Source: Ferrovibrio sp046297895
Lineage (GTDB): Bacteria > Pseudomonadota > Alphaproteobacteria > Ferrovibrionales > Ferrovibrionaceae
DNA length: 64,000 nucleotides
Reading direction: 5' to 3'
Assembly: GCF_046297895.1 (NCBI RefSeq)
Contig: NZ_JBKBHC010000002.1
Coordinates: 372,001 to 436,000, forward strand
The notes beneath the pieces are model-generated. The model did no database searches. It had not been told where the DNA came from and was given only the letters and a program-made list of their open reading frames with translations. Positions 1-9,600 of this stretch are shown here, piece after piece (the first letter of the stretch is position 1; the number at the start of each line of letters is the position of its first letter). A program made the position numbers and the translations under genes.

Positions 1-494
1 CCGATCAGATAGATCGTGCCGTTCACCGTCTCGATCGAGTAGTTGATGTCGACGATGCTCTTATCGGTGGCCAGCTTGGCGCGCAACTGCGTGGTGATCC
101 AGGTATCGTTGGCGGAATCGATCAGATCGCCCGACGACGTCACCTGCAGTTCGTTGATCACTTCGTGGATGCGGTCGGATGCCGCCCAAGCCAGGCGGGT
201 GGCCTCGTCGCGGGAAAATTCCGTACCCACCACGCCGGTCAGCAGCACACGGCCCTCGACCACCGTGATCGACAGCTTGCGCCACAGATACTGGTTCTCC
301 TTGAGCAGCTTGTCGTTGATCAGCAGCTGAATGCCCTTGTCGTTGGCGGCGTTCTTGGCGCCACGCTCCTCGGCGGCGGCGATGCCGGCCGTCGCACCCG
401 CACCGACGGCCAGGCCGACGCAGCCACTGAGCAGCGGCGCGGCGGCAAGGAGCAGAATCAGCGGAACGAAACGCAGATGTTTGGATGAACGCAC
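1..494 (-). CDS. BON-domain lipoprotein, 3' end off the window
   Basis: About 164 residues are visible; the C-terminus lies beyond the left edge. The start is a GTG at 492-494 preceded by an AGGGGAG ribosome site. An N-terminal signal peptide ends in the lipobox LLSGC (Cys near residue 24), so the mature protein is probably lipid-anchored in the periplasm. Two BON-type repeats follow: the stretch from KGIQLLINDKLL through the VEGRVLLTGVV motif, and a second beginning near WITTQLRAKL. BON domains are thought to bind phospholipid surfaces, and such proteins (OsmY/DolP type) help maintain the envelope. The next gene to the right on the same strand is yraN, 55 bases upstream of this start. The family call is good; the precise role is inferred. 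Confidence 0.85.
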   Translation of the reverse strand, partial: MRSSKHLRFVPLILLLAAAPLLSGCVGLAVGAGATAGIAAAEERGAKNAANDKGIQLLINDKLLKENQYLWRKLSITVVEGRVLLTGVVGTEFSRDEATRLAWAASDRIHEVINELQVTSSGDLIDSANDTWITTQLRAKLATDKSIVDINYSIETVNGTIYLI

Positions 495-549
495 GGACGA
501 CTCCCCTGCCTGTGATGGAACCAAAACAAATCCCGGCCGGCGCGGCCGC

Positions 550-912
550 TCAGATCCGCCAGGCATCGCGGATATGGCGCGGCAGCCGCCCGGGGGCAAG
601 CAGCACGGCATCGAAGCGCAGCGACAGGGCGGCGGCATCGGGTTGCCGGGACAAGAATACCGCAGCCGCCTGCGCAATGCGACGGCGCTGGGCCGCCTGG
701 ATCGCCTCTGCCGCACGATCCTGCTCGGCGCGCCATTTCACCTCCACGGCCACCAGCAGCGGGCCGCGACGGGCCAGGATGTCGATTTCGCCGGAGGGAT
801 GGCGCCAGTTGCGCGCCAGGATGCGATAGCCCTGCAGACGCAGCCACCAGGCCGCCATGCTTTCGCCGCGGCGGCCGGTGCGGTTGCGGCTGTCGCGGTC
901 AATCTTCTCCAT
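550..912 (-). CDS. yraN: YraN/UPF0102 family nuclease-like protein
   Basis: 120 residues. The N-terminal GRRGE motif followed by the block GEIDILARRGPLLVAVEVKW is typical of UPF0102/YraN, a fold related to Holliday-junction resolvases; Glu-x-Asp and Glu-x-Lys match the PD-(D/E)xK metal site. Function is unproven in the family. The chosen ATG at 910-912 overlaps the end of rsmI by 14 bases; an upstream in-frame ATG at 939 would overlap more. The order lpoA-like / rsmI / yraN is a widespread proteobacterial arrangement, which supports the call. It is probably co-transcribed with rsmI. Confidence 0.88.
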   Translation of the reverse strand: MEKIDRDSRNRTGRRGESMAAWWLRLQGYRILARNWRHPSGEIDILARRGPLLVAVEVKWRAEQDRAAEAIQAAQRRRIAQAAAVFLSRQPDAAALSLRFDAVLLAPGRLPRHIRDAWRI

Positions 913-1801
913 CGTCGCGCAGTTCAAGGGCACGCGCATAGACCGGCTTGCGCGACAGGCCGAGTAGGGTGGCCACCTCGTCCACCGCCTGGCGCAGCGG
1001 CAGCCGCGCCATCGCCTCGGCCAGCGCCGCGTCCAGGTCGGCGTCGCTTGGCGCGGCGGCGGCCGGCGGCGGCCCGATCACCAGCGTGACCTCCCCCTTC
1101 GGCGGGCCATGCTCGGCATAATGCGCCGCCAGCTCGCCCAGGCCGCCGCGGCGTACCTCCTCGAATTTCTTGGTCAGCTCACGTGCCACCGCCGCCTCGC
1201 GCTGCGCTCCCAGCATGGCGGCCATGTCAGCCAGGCTGTCGGCCAGGCGCTGGGCGCTTTCCAGCAGCACCAGCGTGGCCGGCACGGATTTCAGCTCGGC
1301 CAGCCAGCTTCGCCGGGCCGCCGATTTGGGCGGCGGGAACCCGGCAAACAGGAACCGGTCGCTGGGCAGGCCCGAGAGGCAAAGCGCGGTGGGCACGGCC
1401 GAGGCCCCCGGCAGGGCAGTGACATGCAGGCCGGCGGCAATGCAATCCTTCACCAGCTTGTAGCCCGGATCGTTGATCAGTGGCGTGCCGGCATCGGAAA
1501 CCAGCGCCACCACCGCGCCGCCCTGCAGCTTTTCGATCAACTGGGGCCGCACTTTCGCCGCATTATGCTCGTGGTATGGCAATAGATGGGCCTTGATGCC
1601 GTAGCGCTGCAGCAACGGCCCGGTCACCCGGCTGTCCTCGCAGGCAACCAGGTCGGCCCGCCTCAGCAGGGCCAGGGCCCGCAGGGTAATATCGGCGGCG
1701 TTGCCGATGGGGGTGGCCACCAGATATAAGCCGGGGGTGAATTGCGCCGCGTCCACCCCGGAGAGCAGAGCTTCGGGCAGCGGCAGGATCGGGTTTGTCA
1801 T
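899..1801 (-). CDS. rsmI: 16S rRNA (cytidine1402-2'-O)-methyltransferase RsmI
   Basis: 300 residues, usual size for the family. It methylates the ribose of C1402 in 16S rRNA using S-adenosylmethionine. The sequence shows the tetrapyrrole-methylase fold signatures: GLYLVATPIGNAADITLRAL near residue 25, LVSDAGTPLINDPGYKLV around 100, and the ALPGASAVPTAL SAM-binding segment after it. The C-terminal region (residues 235-300) is the small helical domain found in proteobacterial RsmI. The only usable ATG is at 1799-1801, which overlaps or abuts the start of the divergent lpoA-like gene, and no strong ribosome site is seen upstream of it. It reads into yraN with a short overlap. Confidence 0.95.
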   Translation of the reverse strand: MTNPILPLPEALLSGVDAAQFTPGLYLVATPIGNAADITLRALALLRRADLVACEDSRVTGPLLQRYGIKAHLLPYHEHNAAKVRPQLIEKLQGGAVVALVSDAGTPLINDPGYKLVKDCIAAGLHVTALPGASAVPTALCLSGLPSDRFLFAGFPPPKSAARRSWLAELKSVPATLVLLESAQRLADSLADMAAMLGAQREAAVARELTKKFEEVRRGGLGELAAHYAEHGPPKGEVTLVIGPPPAAAAPSDADLDAALAEAMARLPLRQAVDEVATLLGLSRKPVYARALELRDDGED

Positions 1802-1811
1802 GGGCGTCGGA

Positions 1812-3215
1812 ATGAGCTGCGTGCATTACCTTAAAGCGGGCCTTTCCGCGCTGTCTATGCTGGCAGCCCTTTCCCTGCCGCTAACGCTCGGCGCCTGCCA
1901 GGGCGGCACGGTCCAGGGCGGCCTGCCCGGCCTGCTGGAACGGATCGGGCCCGGCGCACCTCAGCGCGTGGCGCCGCAGCCCGCATCCCCGCCCGGCAGG
2001 CAGGCCAACATTCCGCCGACCGGGCAGCCCGCCCCGCAGATGCCGCGCCCGGCCGCGCCTTCGCTGGCGATCGAGACCCAGCCCCTGCCCGGCCCGATGC
2101 TTGTGCGCCCCGGCGATGGCAACGTGATCCGCATCGCCTTCCTGGCGCCGCTGAGCGGCCCCCATGCCGGCCTGGGACGCGCCCTGCTGGATGCGGCGCA
2201 GATGGCGTTGTTCGATCTGGCCGACGACCGGCTGGCCCTGCTGCCGCGCGACACCGAGGGCCAGCCCGAAAAAGCCGCCGCCGTGGCGCAGCAGGCCATG
2301 GCCGAAGGCGCCCAGATCATCATCGGGCCGCTATTTGCCAACGAGGCCGCAGCGGTCGGCCCGCTGGCGCGCGAACGCGGCGTGAAGGTCCTGAGTTTCT
2401 CCACCGACCGCAGCGTGGCCGGCAACGGCGTTTTCCTGCTCGGCTTCACCCCCGACCAGCAGGTCGAGCGCGTGATCGGCTTTGCGCGCACCCGCGGCAT
2501 GACGCGCTTTGCCCTATTGGCGCCGGACTCGGCCTATGGCAACGCCGTGGCGCAGGCGACCGATCTGGCCACCCGGCAGACTGGCGGCCAGTTGCTGCGG
2601 CAGGACCGTTATCCTGGTGACACCGCCGATCTGACGCCGGTGGTGCGGCGCTTCGCCACCGGCCTGCGCGCCCTGCCGCCACGCAGCACGGAAGAACCCG
2701 CGCCCGCCGAGACCGCCGAGTCCCATCTGGCCCGGCCGGTGGATGCCGTGCTGCTGCCCGAAGGTGGCGCCCGCCTGCGTGCGCTGGCACCGCTTTTGCC
2801 CTATTTCGACATCGATCCGCGCACCGTCCGTTTTCTGGGGACCGGCCTGTGGGAGGATGCGGGCCTTGGCAGCGAGCCGGCCCTGGTGGGCGGCTGGTAT
2901 GCCGCGCCGGCGCCCGAGGGCTTTGCCGAGTTCAGCCGGCGTTTCGAACAGGCTTTCGGCCGCCGGCCGGTACGCCTGGCCAGCCTAGCCTACGATACCA
3001 CGGCACTGGTTGGCATCCTGGCGCGCCGCGAGGATCCTGCGCCGTTCAGCGATGCGGCCCTGACCAATCCGGACGGCTTCGCCGGTTATGACGGAATTTT
3101 CCGCTTCCTGCCCGACGGGCTTGTTCAGCGCGGCCTCGCCGTGCTGGAAGTGCAACGCCGCGGCAGCCGCGTCATCGATCCGGCCCCGGCCAGTTTTCAG
3201 CAGCCCGCCAACTGA
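1812..3215 (+). CDS. LpoA-like penicillin-binding protein activator lipoprotein
   Basis: 467 residues from the ATG at 1812; an in-frame ATG at 1800 is also possible. The signal peptide ends in a lipobox (LTLGAC), so it is likely an outer-membrane lipoprotein. A Pro-rich linker (about residues 45-95) leads to a periplasmic binding-protein fold of the leucine-binding type beginning RIAFLAPLSGPHAGLGR, with later landmarks IIIGPLFANEAAAVGPLAR and RFALLAPDSAYG. In E. coli LpoA this fold activates PBP1A, and the alphaproteobacterial version next to rsmI-yraN carries the same annotation. A substrate-binding role cannot be excluded. It is divergent from rsmI with essentially no intergenic space, so its promoter must lie inside the rsmI coding region. 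Confidence 0.85.
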   Translation: MSCVHYLKAGLSALSMLAALSLPLTLGACQGGTVQGGLPGLLERIGPGAPQRVAPQPASPPGRQANIPPTGQPAPQMPRPAAPSLAIETQPLPGPMLVRPGDGNVIRIAFLAPLSGPHAGLGRALLDAAQMALFDLADDRLALLPRDTEGQPEKAAAVAQQAMAEGAQIIIGPLFANEAAAVGPLARERGVKVLSFSTDRSVAGNGVFLLGFTPDQQVERVIGFARTRGMTRFALLAPDSAYGNAVAQATDLATRQTGGQLLRQDRYPGDTADLTPVVRRFATGLRALPPRSTEEPAPAETAESHLARPVDAVLLPEGGARLRALAPLLPYFDIDPRTVRFLGTGLWEDAGLGSEPALVGGWYAAPAPEGFAEFSRRFEQAFGRRPVRLASLAYDTTALVGILARREDPAPFSDAALTNPDGFAGYDGIFRFLPDGLVQRGLAVLEVQRRGSRVIDPAPASFQQPAN

Positions 3216-3391
3216 CGCAGCCTGCCGCATCCCGTCGCATTACCGGGAAATAACTGCCGTCGCCGGCATAGCCGTGATATCCGCATATTCAGCCGCAATT
3301 ACTACCTAGACGGGCTTCATACGCTGGCGTCTTTCTAGTACTATTTTTTTTCCTATCCTTTTTCCGGTTCCCTGGCGGGAGGGATCCTGCG
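3216..3391. other. 176-bp intergenic stretch, T-rich near its end
   Basis: No gene is seen. A weak imperfect hairpin (AGACG ... CGTCT, about 3311-3335) is followed by a run of eight T residues around 3345-3352, which could terminate the lpoA-like transcript. A GGGAGGG ribosome site just upstream of 3392 serves the next gene. Confidence 0.4.
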
Positions 3392-3925
3392 ATGAGTGAA
3401 AGCATGGCCGATCACGAGCGTATCGATTTCTCGAAGATCAATTTCCTGATTGTCGAGCCGAACCGGGTCATGGGCCAGATGGTCCGCGACGTGCTGATGA
3501 TGCTGGACGCGCAGTATCTGGACCGCGCGCGCGATTACGACAGCGCGCTGGCCGTGCTGCGCCTGGGCCGCACGGACGTGATGATCACCGAATGGGCGTT
3601 GCGCGACGAGAAGCTGGGCCGCACCGGCATGGATATCGTGCACTGGATCCGCAACGATCCGGGCTCGCCCAACCGCATGATGCCCATCGTGATGATGACG
3701 GCCAATTCGGAAGAGGAATATGTCTGCCGCGCCCGCGATTGCGGCGTTTCCGAATTCGTTGCCAAGCCCTATACCGTCAATGCCTTCTACACCCGGCTGG
3801 TTTCGGCGATTGCCCGCCCGCGCCAGTTCGTGCGCATCGACGAGTATTTCGGCCCCGACCGGCGGCGACGGCGCAGCGACGACTATGCCGGCCCCGAGCG
3901 GCGCCTGCCTTCGGATGCCCTGTGA
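3392..3925 (+). CDS. Degenerate CheY-like receiver protein (phospho-Asp replaced by Glu)
   Basis: 177 residues. Residues 16-142 form a receiver-like fold: the first strand reads FLIVEPNRV, the third strand DVMITEWAL, then VMMTAN with the conserved Thr, and FVAKPY with the conserved Lys125. The usual acidic pair is reduced to Glu22-Pro23, and the phosphoacceptor Asp is Glu67 (ITEW). It is therefore probably not phosphorylated in the normal way and may mimic the phosphorylated state. The C-terminal tail repeats a GPDRRR / GPERR motif seen in small alphaproteobacterial response regulators; its role is unknown. A good ribosome site (GGAGGG) precedes the ATG. The next gene encodes an Hpt-like protein that also lacks its phospho-site. 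Confidence 0.82.
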   Translation: MSESMADHERIDFSKINFLIVEPNRVMGQMVRDVLMMLDAQYLDRARDYDSALAVLRLGRTDVMITEWALRDEKLGRTGMDIVHWIRNDPGSPNRMMPIVMMTANSEEEYVCRARDCGVSEFVAKPYTVNAFYTRLVSAIARPRQFVRIDEYFGPDRRRRRSDDYAGPERRLPSDAL

Positions 3926-3948
3926 TCCCGCCGCATAGCATTTCCTGA

Positions 3949-4443
3949 ATGGCCAGAAAAAAACCGGAATTCCTGCCGCCCCAGCAGGATCTGCGCCGCA
4001 AGGCGGTGAATTTCAGCAAGGGCTTTCGCCTCAAGCTGGAACCGGCGGAACTGCGCCGTCTGGAAACGGTGGTGGAAAAGGCCAGGGACGCGCTCAGCCT
4101 GGATGTCTCCGACAAGCTGAAGCAGCTGCGCGCCGCCCTGGAGGATGTCGCGCGCGGCGAACAGGCAGACCGGGCCATGCGGGCCATCCGCATGCTGTCG
4201 CTCGACATCAAGGGCGCCGGCGGGATGTTCAATTACCCCCTGCTGACCGAATTCGCCAAGTCGCTGAACGATTTCGTCAAGGGCATCGACCAGCCCTCGC
4301 CGCTGCAGCTCGACATCATCGCCGCCCAGATCGACGCCCTGTATGTGGTGATGGGCCAGCGCATAGAGGGTGAAGGCGGCAAGCTGGAGCAGGAGCTGCT
4401 GGCTGCCCTGCGCCAGGCCATCGAGCGGCATAAAAGCGTCTAG
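3949..4443 (+). CDS. Hpt-like helical protein lacking the phosphoryl His
   Basis: 164 residues, predicted mostly alpha-helical. The segment around residues 80-110 (IRMLSLDIKGAGGMFNYPLL) aligns by eye with the Hpt signature His-x-Leu-Lys-Gly, but the His position is Leu85 (L-D-I-K-G). The following helix (LLTEFAKSLNDFV) matches the second helix of an Hpt bundle. A phosphorelay role by His phosphorylation is therefore unlikely; a binding or scaffold role is more plausible. It starts 23 bases after the degenerate receiver gene and is probably co-expressed, so the two may be partners. The Hpt assignment rests on one motif and the helical pattern. Confidence 0.62.
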   Translation: MARKKPEFLPPQQDLRRKAVNFSKGFRLKLEPAELRRLETVVEKARDALSLDVSDKLKQLRAALEDVARGEQADRAMRAIRMLSLDIKGAGGMFNYPLLTEFAKSLNDFVKGIDQPSPLQLDIIAAQIDALYVVMGQRIEGEGGKLEQELLAALRQAIERHKSV

Positions 4444-4539
4444 AAGCCTAGATAGCCTGCCATGGCACCAGGACGGCCAGCGCTGCGGCGCCGGCCACGA
4501 TCCAGTAACGCGGTTCCGCGATGAGGGCTAGATAAAGCC

Positions 4540-5133
4540 TCAACCGACAAGGATGACGATGCCGGCCAGCGCCACGGCGGCGCCGGCGGCGCGGGTCAGC
4601 ATCGGCAGGGCCAATTGCTGCGCCAGGCGGGCACCGAGCAGGCCGCCGGCATGCAGCAGGGCGGTGGCCAGCACCATGCCGCCGGCATACAGCGGGGCCT
4701 GCGAGGCATCGCCCATCTCTGTGCCATGGGCATGGCCATGCAGCATTGCGAAAGCGGCGGTCACCGCCATGGCGGCGGTCAGCGGCGGACGCACCGCGAA
4801 GGCAACGGCCAGACCGAGGATCAGCACCGACAGCGCAATACCGGCCTCGACGCCGGGCAGCGTGACGCCGGCCAGCGCCAGGGCAAAGCCGCCCGCCATC
4901 GGCACCACGAAGGACAGCGGCAGCAGCCACAGGGCGCGTCCGCCATGCTGGATCGCCCAGAGGCCGACGGCGATCATCGCCAGGAGGTGGTCGAAGCCGT
5001 GGAAGGGATGCGCGAAGCCGCCGGCGAAACCAAGCACGGCCTGATCGCCGCCCGGATGGCCGGGATGGGCGAAAGCGGTGCCTGCGGCCAGGACCAACAT
5101 GGCGGACATGGTCAGCGTGCGGTGAAACGACAT
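4540..5133 (-). CDS. HupE/UreJ family membrane protein (putative Ni/Co transporter)
   Basis: 197 residues from the ATG at 5131-5133. A cleavable signal peptide (ends TAFAHPGHPGG) precedes the family hallmark HPFHGFDHLLAMIAVGLWA and five to six further hydrophobic segments; a second His cluster, MLHGHAHGTEMG, lies near residue 130. HupE/UreJ proteins are proposed nickel or cobalt permeases. Lying divergently beside the cobalamin operon, it could supply cobalt, but no riboswitch is seen in its own short upstream region (5134-5250), so this is inference from context. Confidence 0.83.
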   Translation of the reverse strand: MSFHRTLTMSAMLVLAAGTAFAHPGHPGGDQAVLGFAGGFAHPFHGFDHLLAMIAVGLWAIQHGGRALWLLPLSFVVPMAGGFALALAGVTLPGVEAGIALSVLILGLAVAFAVRPPLTAAMAVTAAFAMLHGHAHGTEMGDASQAPLYAGGMVLATALLHAGGLLGARLAQQLALPMLTRAAGAAVALAGIVILVG

Positions 5134-5194
5134 CGGGAACCCTCTTGGCGTAGTTGCAACCCACCCGGCCCCTTTGTGCCCAAGCGGGCTGGAT

Positions 5195-5244
5195 TTGACA
5201 AGGCCGGGCAGCGGTTTGACAAGGCAGAACCGGAAGCTTACGGT
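5195..5244 (+). promoter_or_regulatory. Probable sigma-70 promoter of the cobalamin leader
   Basis: A perfect -35 TTGACA at 5216-5221 is followed after 17 bases by TACGGT (5239-5244), a weak -10. Transcription would start near 5252, where the riboswitch fold begins. A second TTGACA at 5195-5200 lies 21 bases upstream of the first, an exact repeat of the surrounding TTTGACAAGGC; it may be an alternative promoter or half of a binding site. Confidence 0.5.
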
Positions 5245-5251
5245 CCGCCGC

Positions 5252-5452
5252 GATGGTTCGCCGTGCCGGCTTGGCCGACACGGTGATGAAAAGGGAATGC
5301 GGTGCGGGCGGCCGGAAGGCAAATGCCCAAAGCCGCGGCAGCCCCCGCTACGGTAGGCGGTGAGCGGCGCGCAACAGGCCACTGGACAGAATATTGCGTC
5401 GTCCGGGAAGGCGCGCGATCCGCATCGACCCGCAAGCCCGGAGACCTGCCAT
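5252..5452 (+). ncRNA. Cobalamin (adenosylcobalamin) riboswitch
   Basis: The leader of cobW carries the conserved blocks of the B12 riboswitch in order: AAAAGGGAA at 5289-5297, GGCAGCCCCCGC at 5337-5348, the B12-box core GCCACTG at 5378-5384, GGGAAGG at 5405-5411, and the closing AGCCCGGAGACCTGCC ending at 5450. It controls the long cobW-cobN operon that follows, presumably repressing it when cobalamin is plentiful. About 130 bases separate it from cobW; no U-tract terminator is visible there, so control of translation initiation is more likely than termination. Confidence in the aptamer is high, in the mechanism low. Confidence 0.95.
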
Positions 5453-5582
5453 CGCTTTCGGTCGAAGCGGAACCGCTGGACGGGGTGTGCCGGCGACCGG
5501 GTTGTGCCATCCTGCCCCATCGCAGCGGCGGATCGGCGCTCCTGTTCCGCGACGGCGTCATGCGATCAGGACGCTTGAATCC

Positions 5583-6623
<1,041 letters not shown>

Positions 6624-6647
6624 CCGAACGGCCTGGGGGGAACCGGC

Positions 6648-9600
6648 TTGCATCTGCTCAATGCCATACCGGGCGGCACGGCGGCGACGGATGCTCCCGT
6701 CGATCTGCAGCAGACGCCCGGCGACATCGTGGTGTTGAGTGCCGCCGATTCCGAACTGGCGGCCTTGAGCGCGGCCTATGCCGCGCTGCCCGGCGATTTT
6801 CCCAGCCTGCGTCTGGCCAACCTGCTTCAGCTCGGTCACCCCTATGCCGTCGACCTCTACGTCGAACGCGTGATCGCCGCGGCGCGGCTGGTGATCGTGC
6901 GGCTGCTGGGCGGGCAGAGCTATTGGACCTACGGCGTGGAACGCCTCAGCGAGGTCTGCCGCGCCAGGGGCATCGCGCTGGCCTTCCTGCCGGGCGACCG
7001 CCAGCCCGATCCGGCGCTGGATGGATTCTCGACGCTGGACGACGATACGCGCACCACGCTGTTCGGCTACTTCCGCGAAGGCGGCATCGACAATCTGGGC
7101 CAGATGCTGCGCTGCGCCGCCGGACTGATCGGCCGCGATGAAGATCCGTTGCCGGCAAAGCCCCTTCCAGCGGCCGGACTGTACTGGCCGGGCCATGCCG
7201 AACCCGACCTCAACGCCCTGCGCAACATCTGGGCCGAGCGTAAATGCGCGGTGCAGCCGGTGGCCGCCATCGTGTTCTACCGGGCCCTGCTGCAGGCGGG
7301 CGATGTCGCCGCCGTGGATGCCCTGATCGAAGCCCTGGCGGCCGAGGGCATGAGCCCGCTGCCGATTTACGTCACCAGCCTGAAGGACCGGCTGTCGGCC
7401 GACCTGGCCTCGACACTGATCGAGCAGGCCCTGCCCGATGTGATCCTGAATGCGACCAGCTTCGCGGTCGGCAACCCGCGCGGCGAGGGCGGCGACGATC
7501 CGCTGGGCCAGAGCGACTGCCCGGTGCTGCAGGTGGTTTTCGCCTCCAGCCCGCGCGAACAATGGCAGGACGGCACGCGCGGCCTGAGTGCGCGCGATCT
7601 TGCGATCGCCGTGGCCCTGCCCGAGATCGACGGCCGCATCATGACCCGCGCCGTGGCCTTCAAGGCCGAGGCCGTGTTCGACCGGCGCACGGAATGCAGC
7701 ATCGTCCGGCTGGTGCCCGATGCCGGACGCTGCGCCTTCACGGCGAAGCTGGCCGCCGCCTGGTCGCGACTGGCCCGTCTCTCGCCGGCCGAACGCCGCA
7801 TCGGCATCGTGCTGGCCAATTACCCCAACCGCGACGGACGCATCGGCAATGGCGTCGGCCTCGATACGCCGCAGAGCGTGGTGCGGATTCTGCGCGCCAT
7901 GAAAGACGCCGGCTACGAACTGAACGCCCTGCCGGTCAGCGGCAACCGCCTGATCGCGGCACTGACCGAAGGCGTCACCAACGATTTCAGCCAGACCCGG
8001 GCCCGCCGGGTGCGCGCCCATTATCCGCTGGCGCTGTATCGGCGCTTCTTCGCCGCCCTGCCCGCCGCGGTGCGCGAGGCGGTGACGGCCCGCTGGGGCG
8101 CACCGGAAGACGATCCGCAGCTGCAGGATGACGGATTCGCCCTGCCCGTGCTGCCGCTGGGCAATGTGGCGGTGATGATCCAGCCGGCGCGTGGCTACAA
8201 CATCGACCCCGCCCGCAGCTATCACGACCCCGACTTGGTGCCGCCGCACAACTACATCGCCGCCTATGCCTGGCTGCGCGAGAGCTTCGGCGCCGACGCC
8301 GTGCTCCATTGCGGCAAGCATGGCAATCTGGAATGGCTGCCCGGCAAGGCGCTGGCGCTCAGCGATGCCTGCCTGCCCGAGACCGTGCTCGGCCCGCTGC
8401 CGCAGCTTTATCCCTTCATCGTCAACGATCCCGGCGAGGGTACCCAGGCCAAGCGCCGCACGGCGGCGGTGATCCTCGATCACCTGACGCCGCCGTTGAC
8501 CCGTGCGGAGATCTACGGCGATCTCGCCGCGCTTGAGCAGCTTGTGGATGAATATTACGAAGCCGCCGGCCTGGACCGCCGGCGCCTGCCGCTGCTTGCC
8601 GAACGCATCATCGACGAAGCCCGGCGCCTGGGACTGGATGCCGATTGCGACATCCGACCGGGCGAGCCGACCGAAAGTGCGTTGCTCAAACTCGACAATC
8701 ACCTGTGCGACCTGAAGGAACTGCAGATCCGCGACGGCCTGCATGTCTATGGCGTGAAGCCGCAGGGCGAGCAGTTGGTCGACCTGCTGGTGGCGCTGGT
8801 GCGCCTGCCGCGCGGCCGCACCGGCCGCAGCCGCCCCGGCGACGAGTCGCTCCTGCGTGCCCTCGCCGCCGACCTCAACCTGGGCTGCGATCCCCTGGGC
8901 ACCGATTACGCCGCGGCGTGGACCGGCCCCAGACCTGCGGTGCTGGCCGACCTTGTCGCATCGCCCTGGCGCAGCTTTGGCGACACGGTGGAGCGCCTAG
9001 AAGTGCTGGCCAAGCAGCTGATCGCCGACCGCCGCATGCCGGAAGACCACTGGATCGCCACGCAGGCCGTGCTGCATGTGGTGGATTACGAATTGCGGCC
9101 GGCCGTACTGGGATGCGGGCGCGCCGAGATCGACAACCTGCTGCGCGGCATGGACGGCCGCTTCGTTCCGCCGGGACCGAGCGGCGCGCCGACGCGCGGC
9201 CGGCCCGATGTGCTGCCCACGGGCCGCAACTTCTTTTCTCTCGATGCGCGCAGCCTGCCGACGCCGGCGGCCTGGACCCTGGGCTGGCAATCGGCCGATG
9301 CATTGTTACAGCGTCACCGGCAGGATCACGGCGAGTGGCCGCGCGCCATCCTGCTCAATGCCTGGGGCACCGCCAACATGCGCACCGGCGGCGATGACAT
9401 CGCCCAGGCGCTGGCGCTGATCGGCGCGCGACCGACCTGGGAAGCTGGCTCGGGCCGCGTCACCGGCTTCGAGATCGTGCCGCTGGACCTGCTCGACCGG
9501 CCGCGCGTGGACGTCACGCTGAAGGTGAGCGGTTTCTTCCGCGACGCCTTCCCGGCCCAGGTGGCCCTGTTCGATGCCGCCAGCCGCGCCGTGCAGGCAC

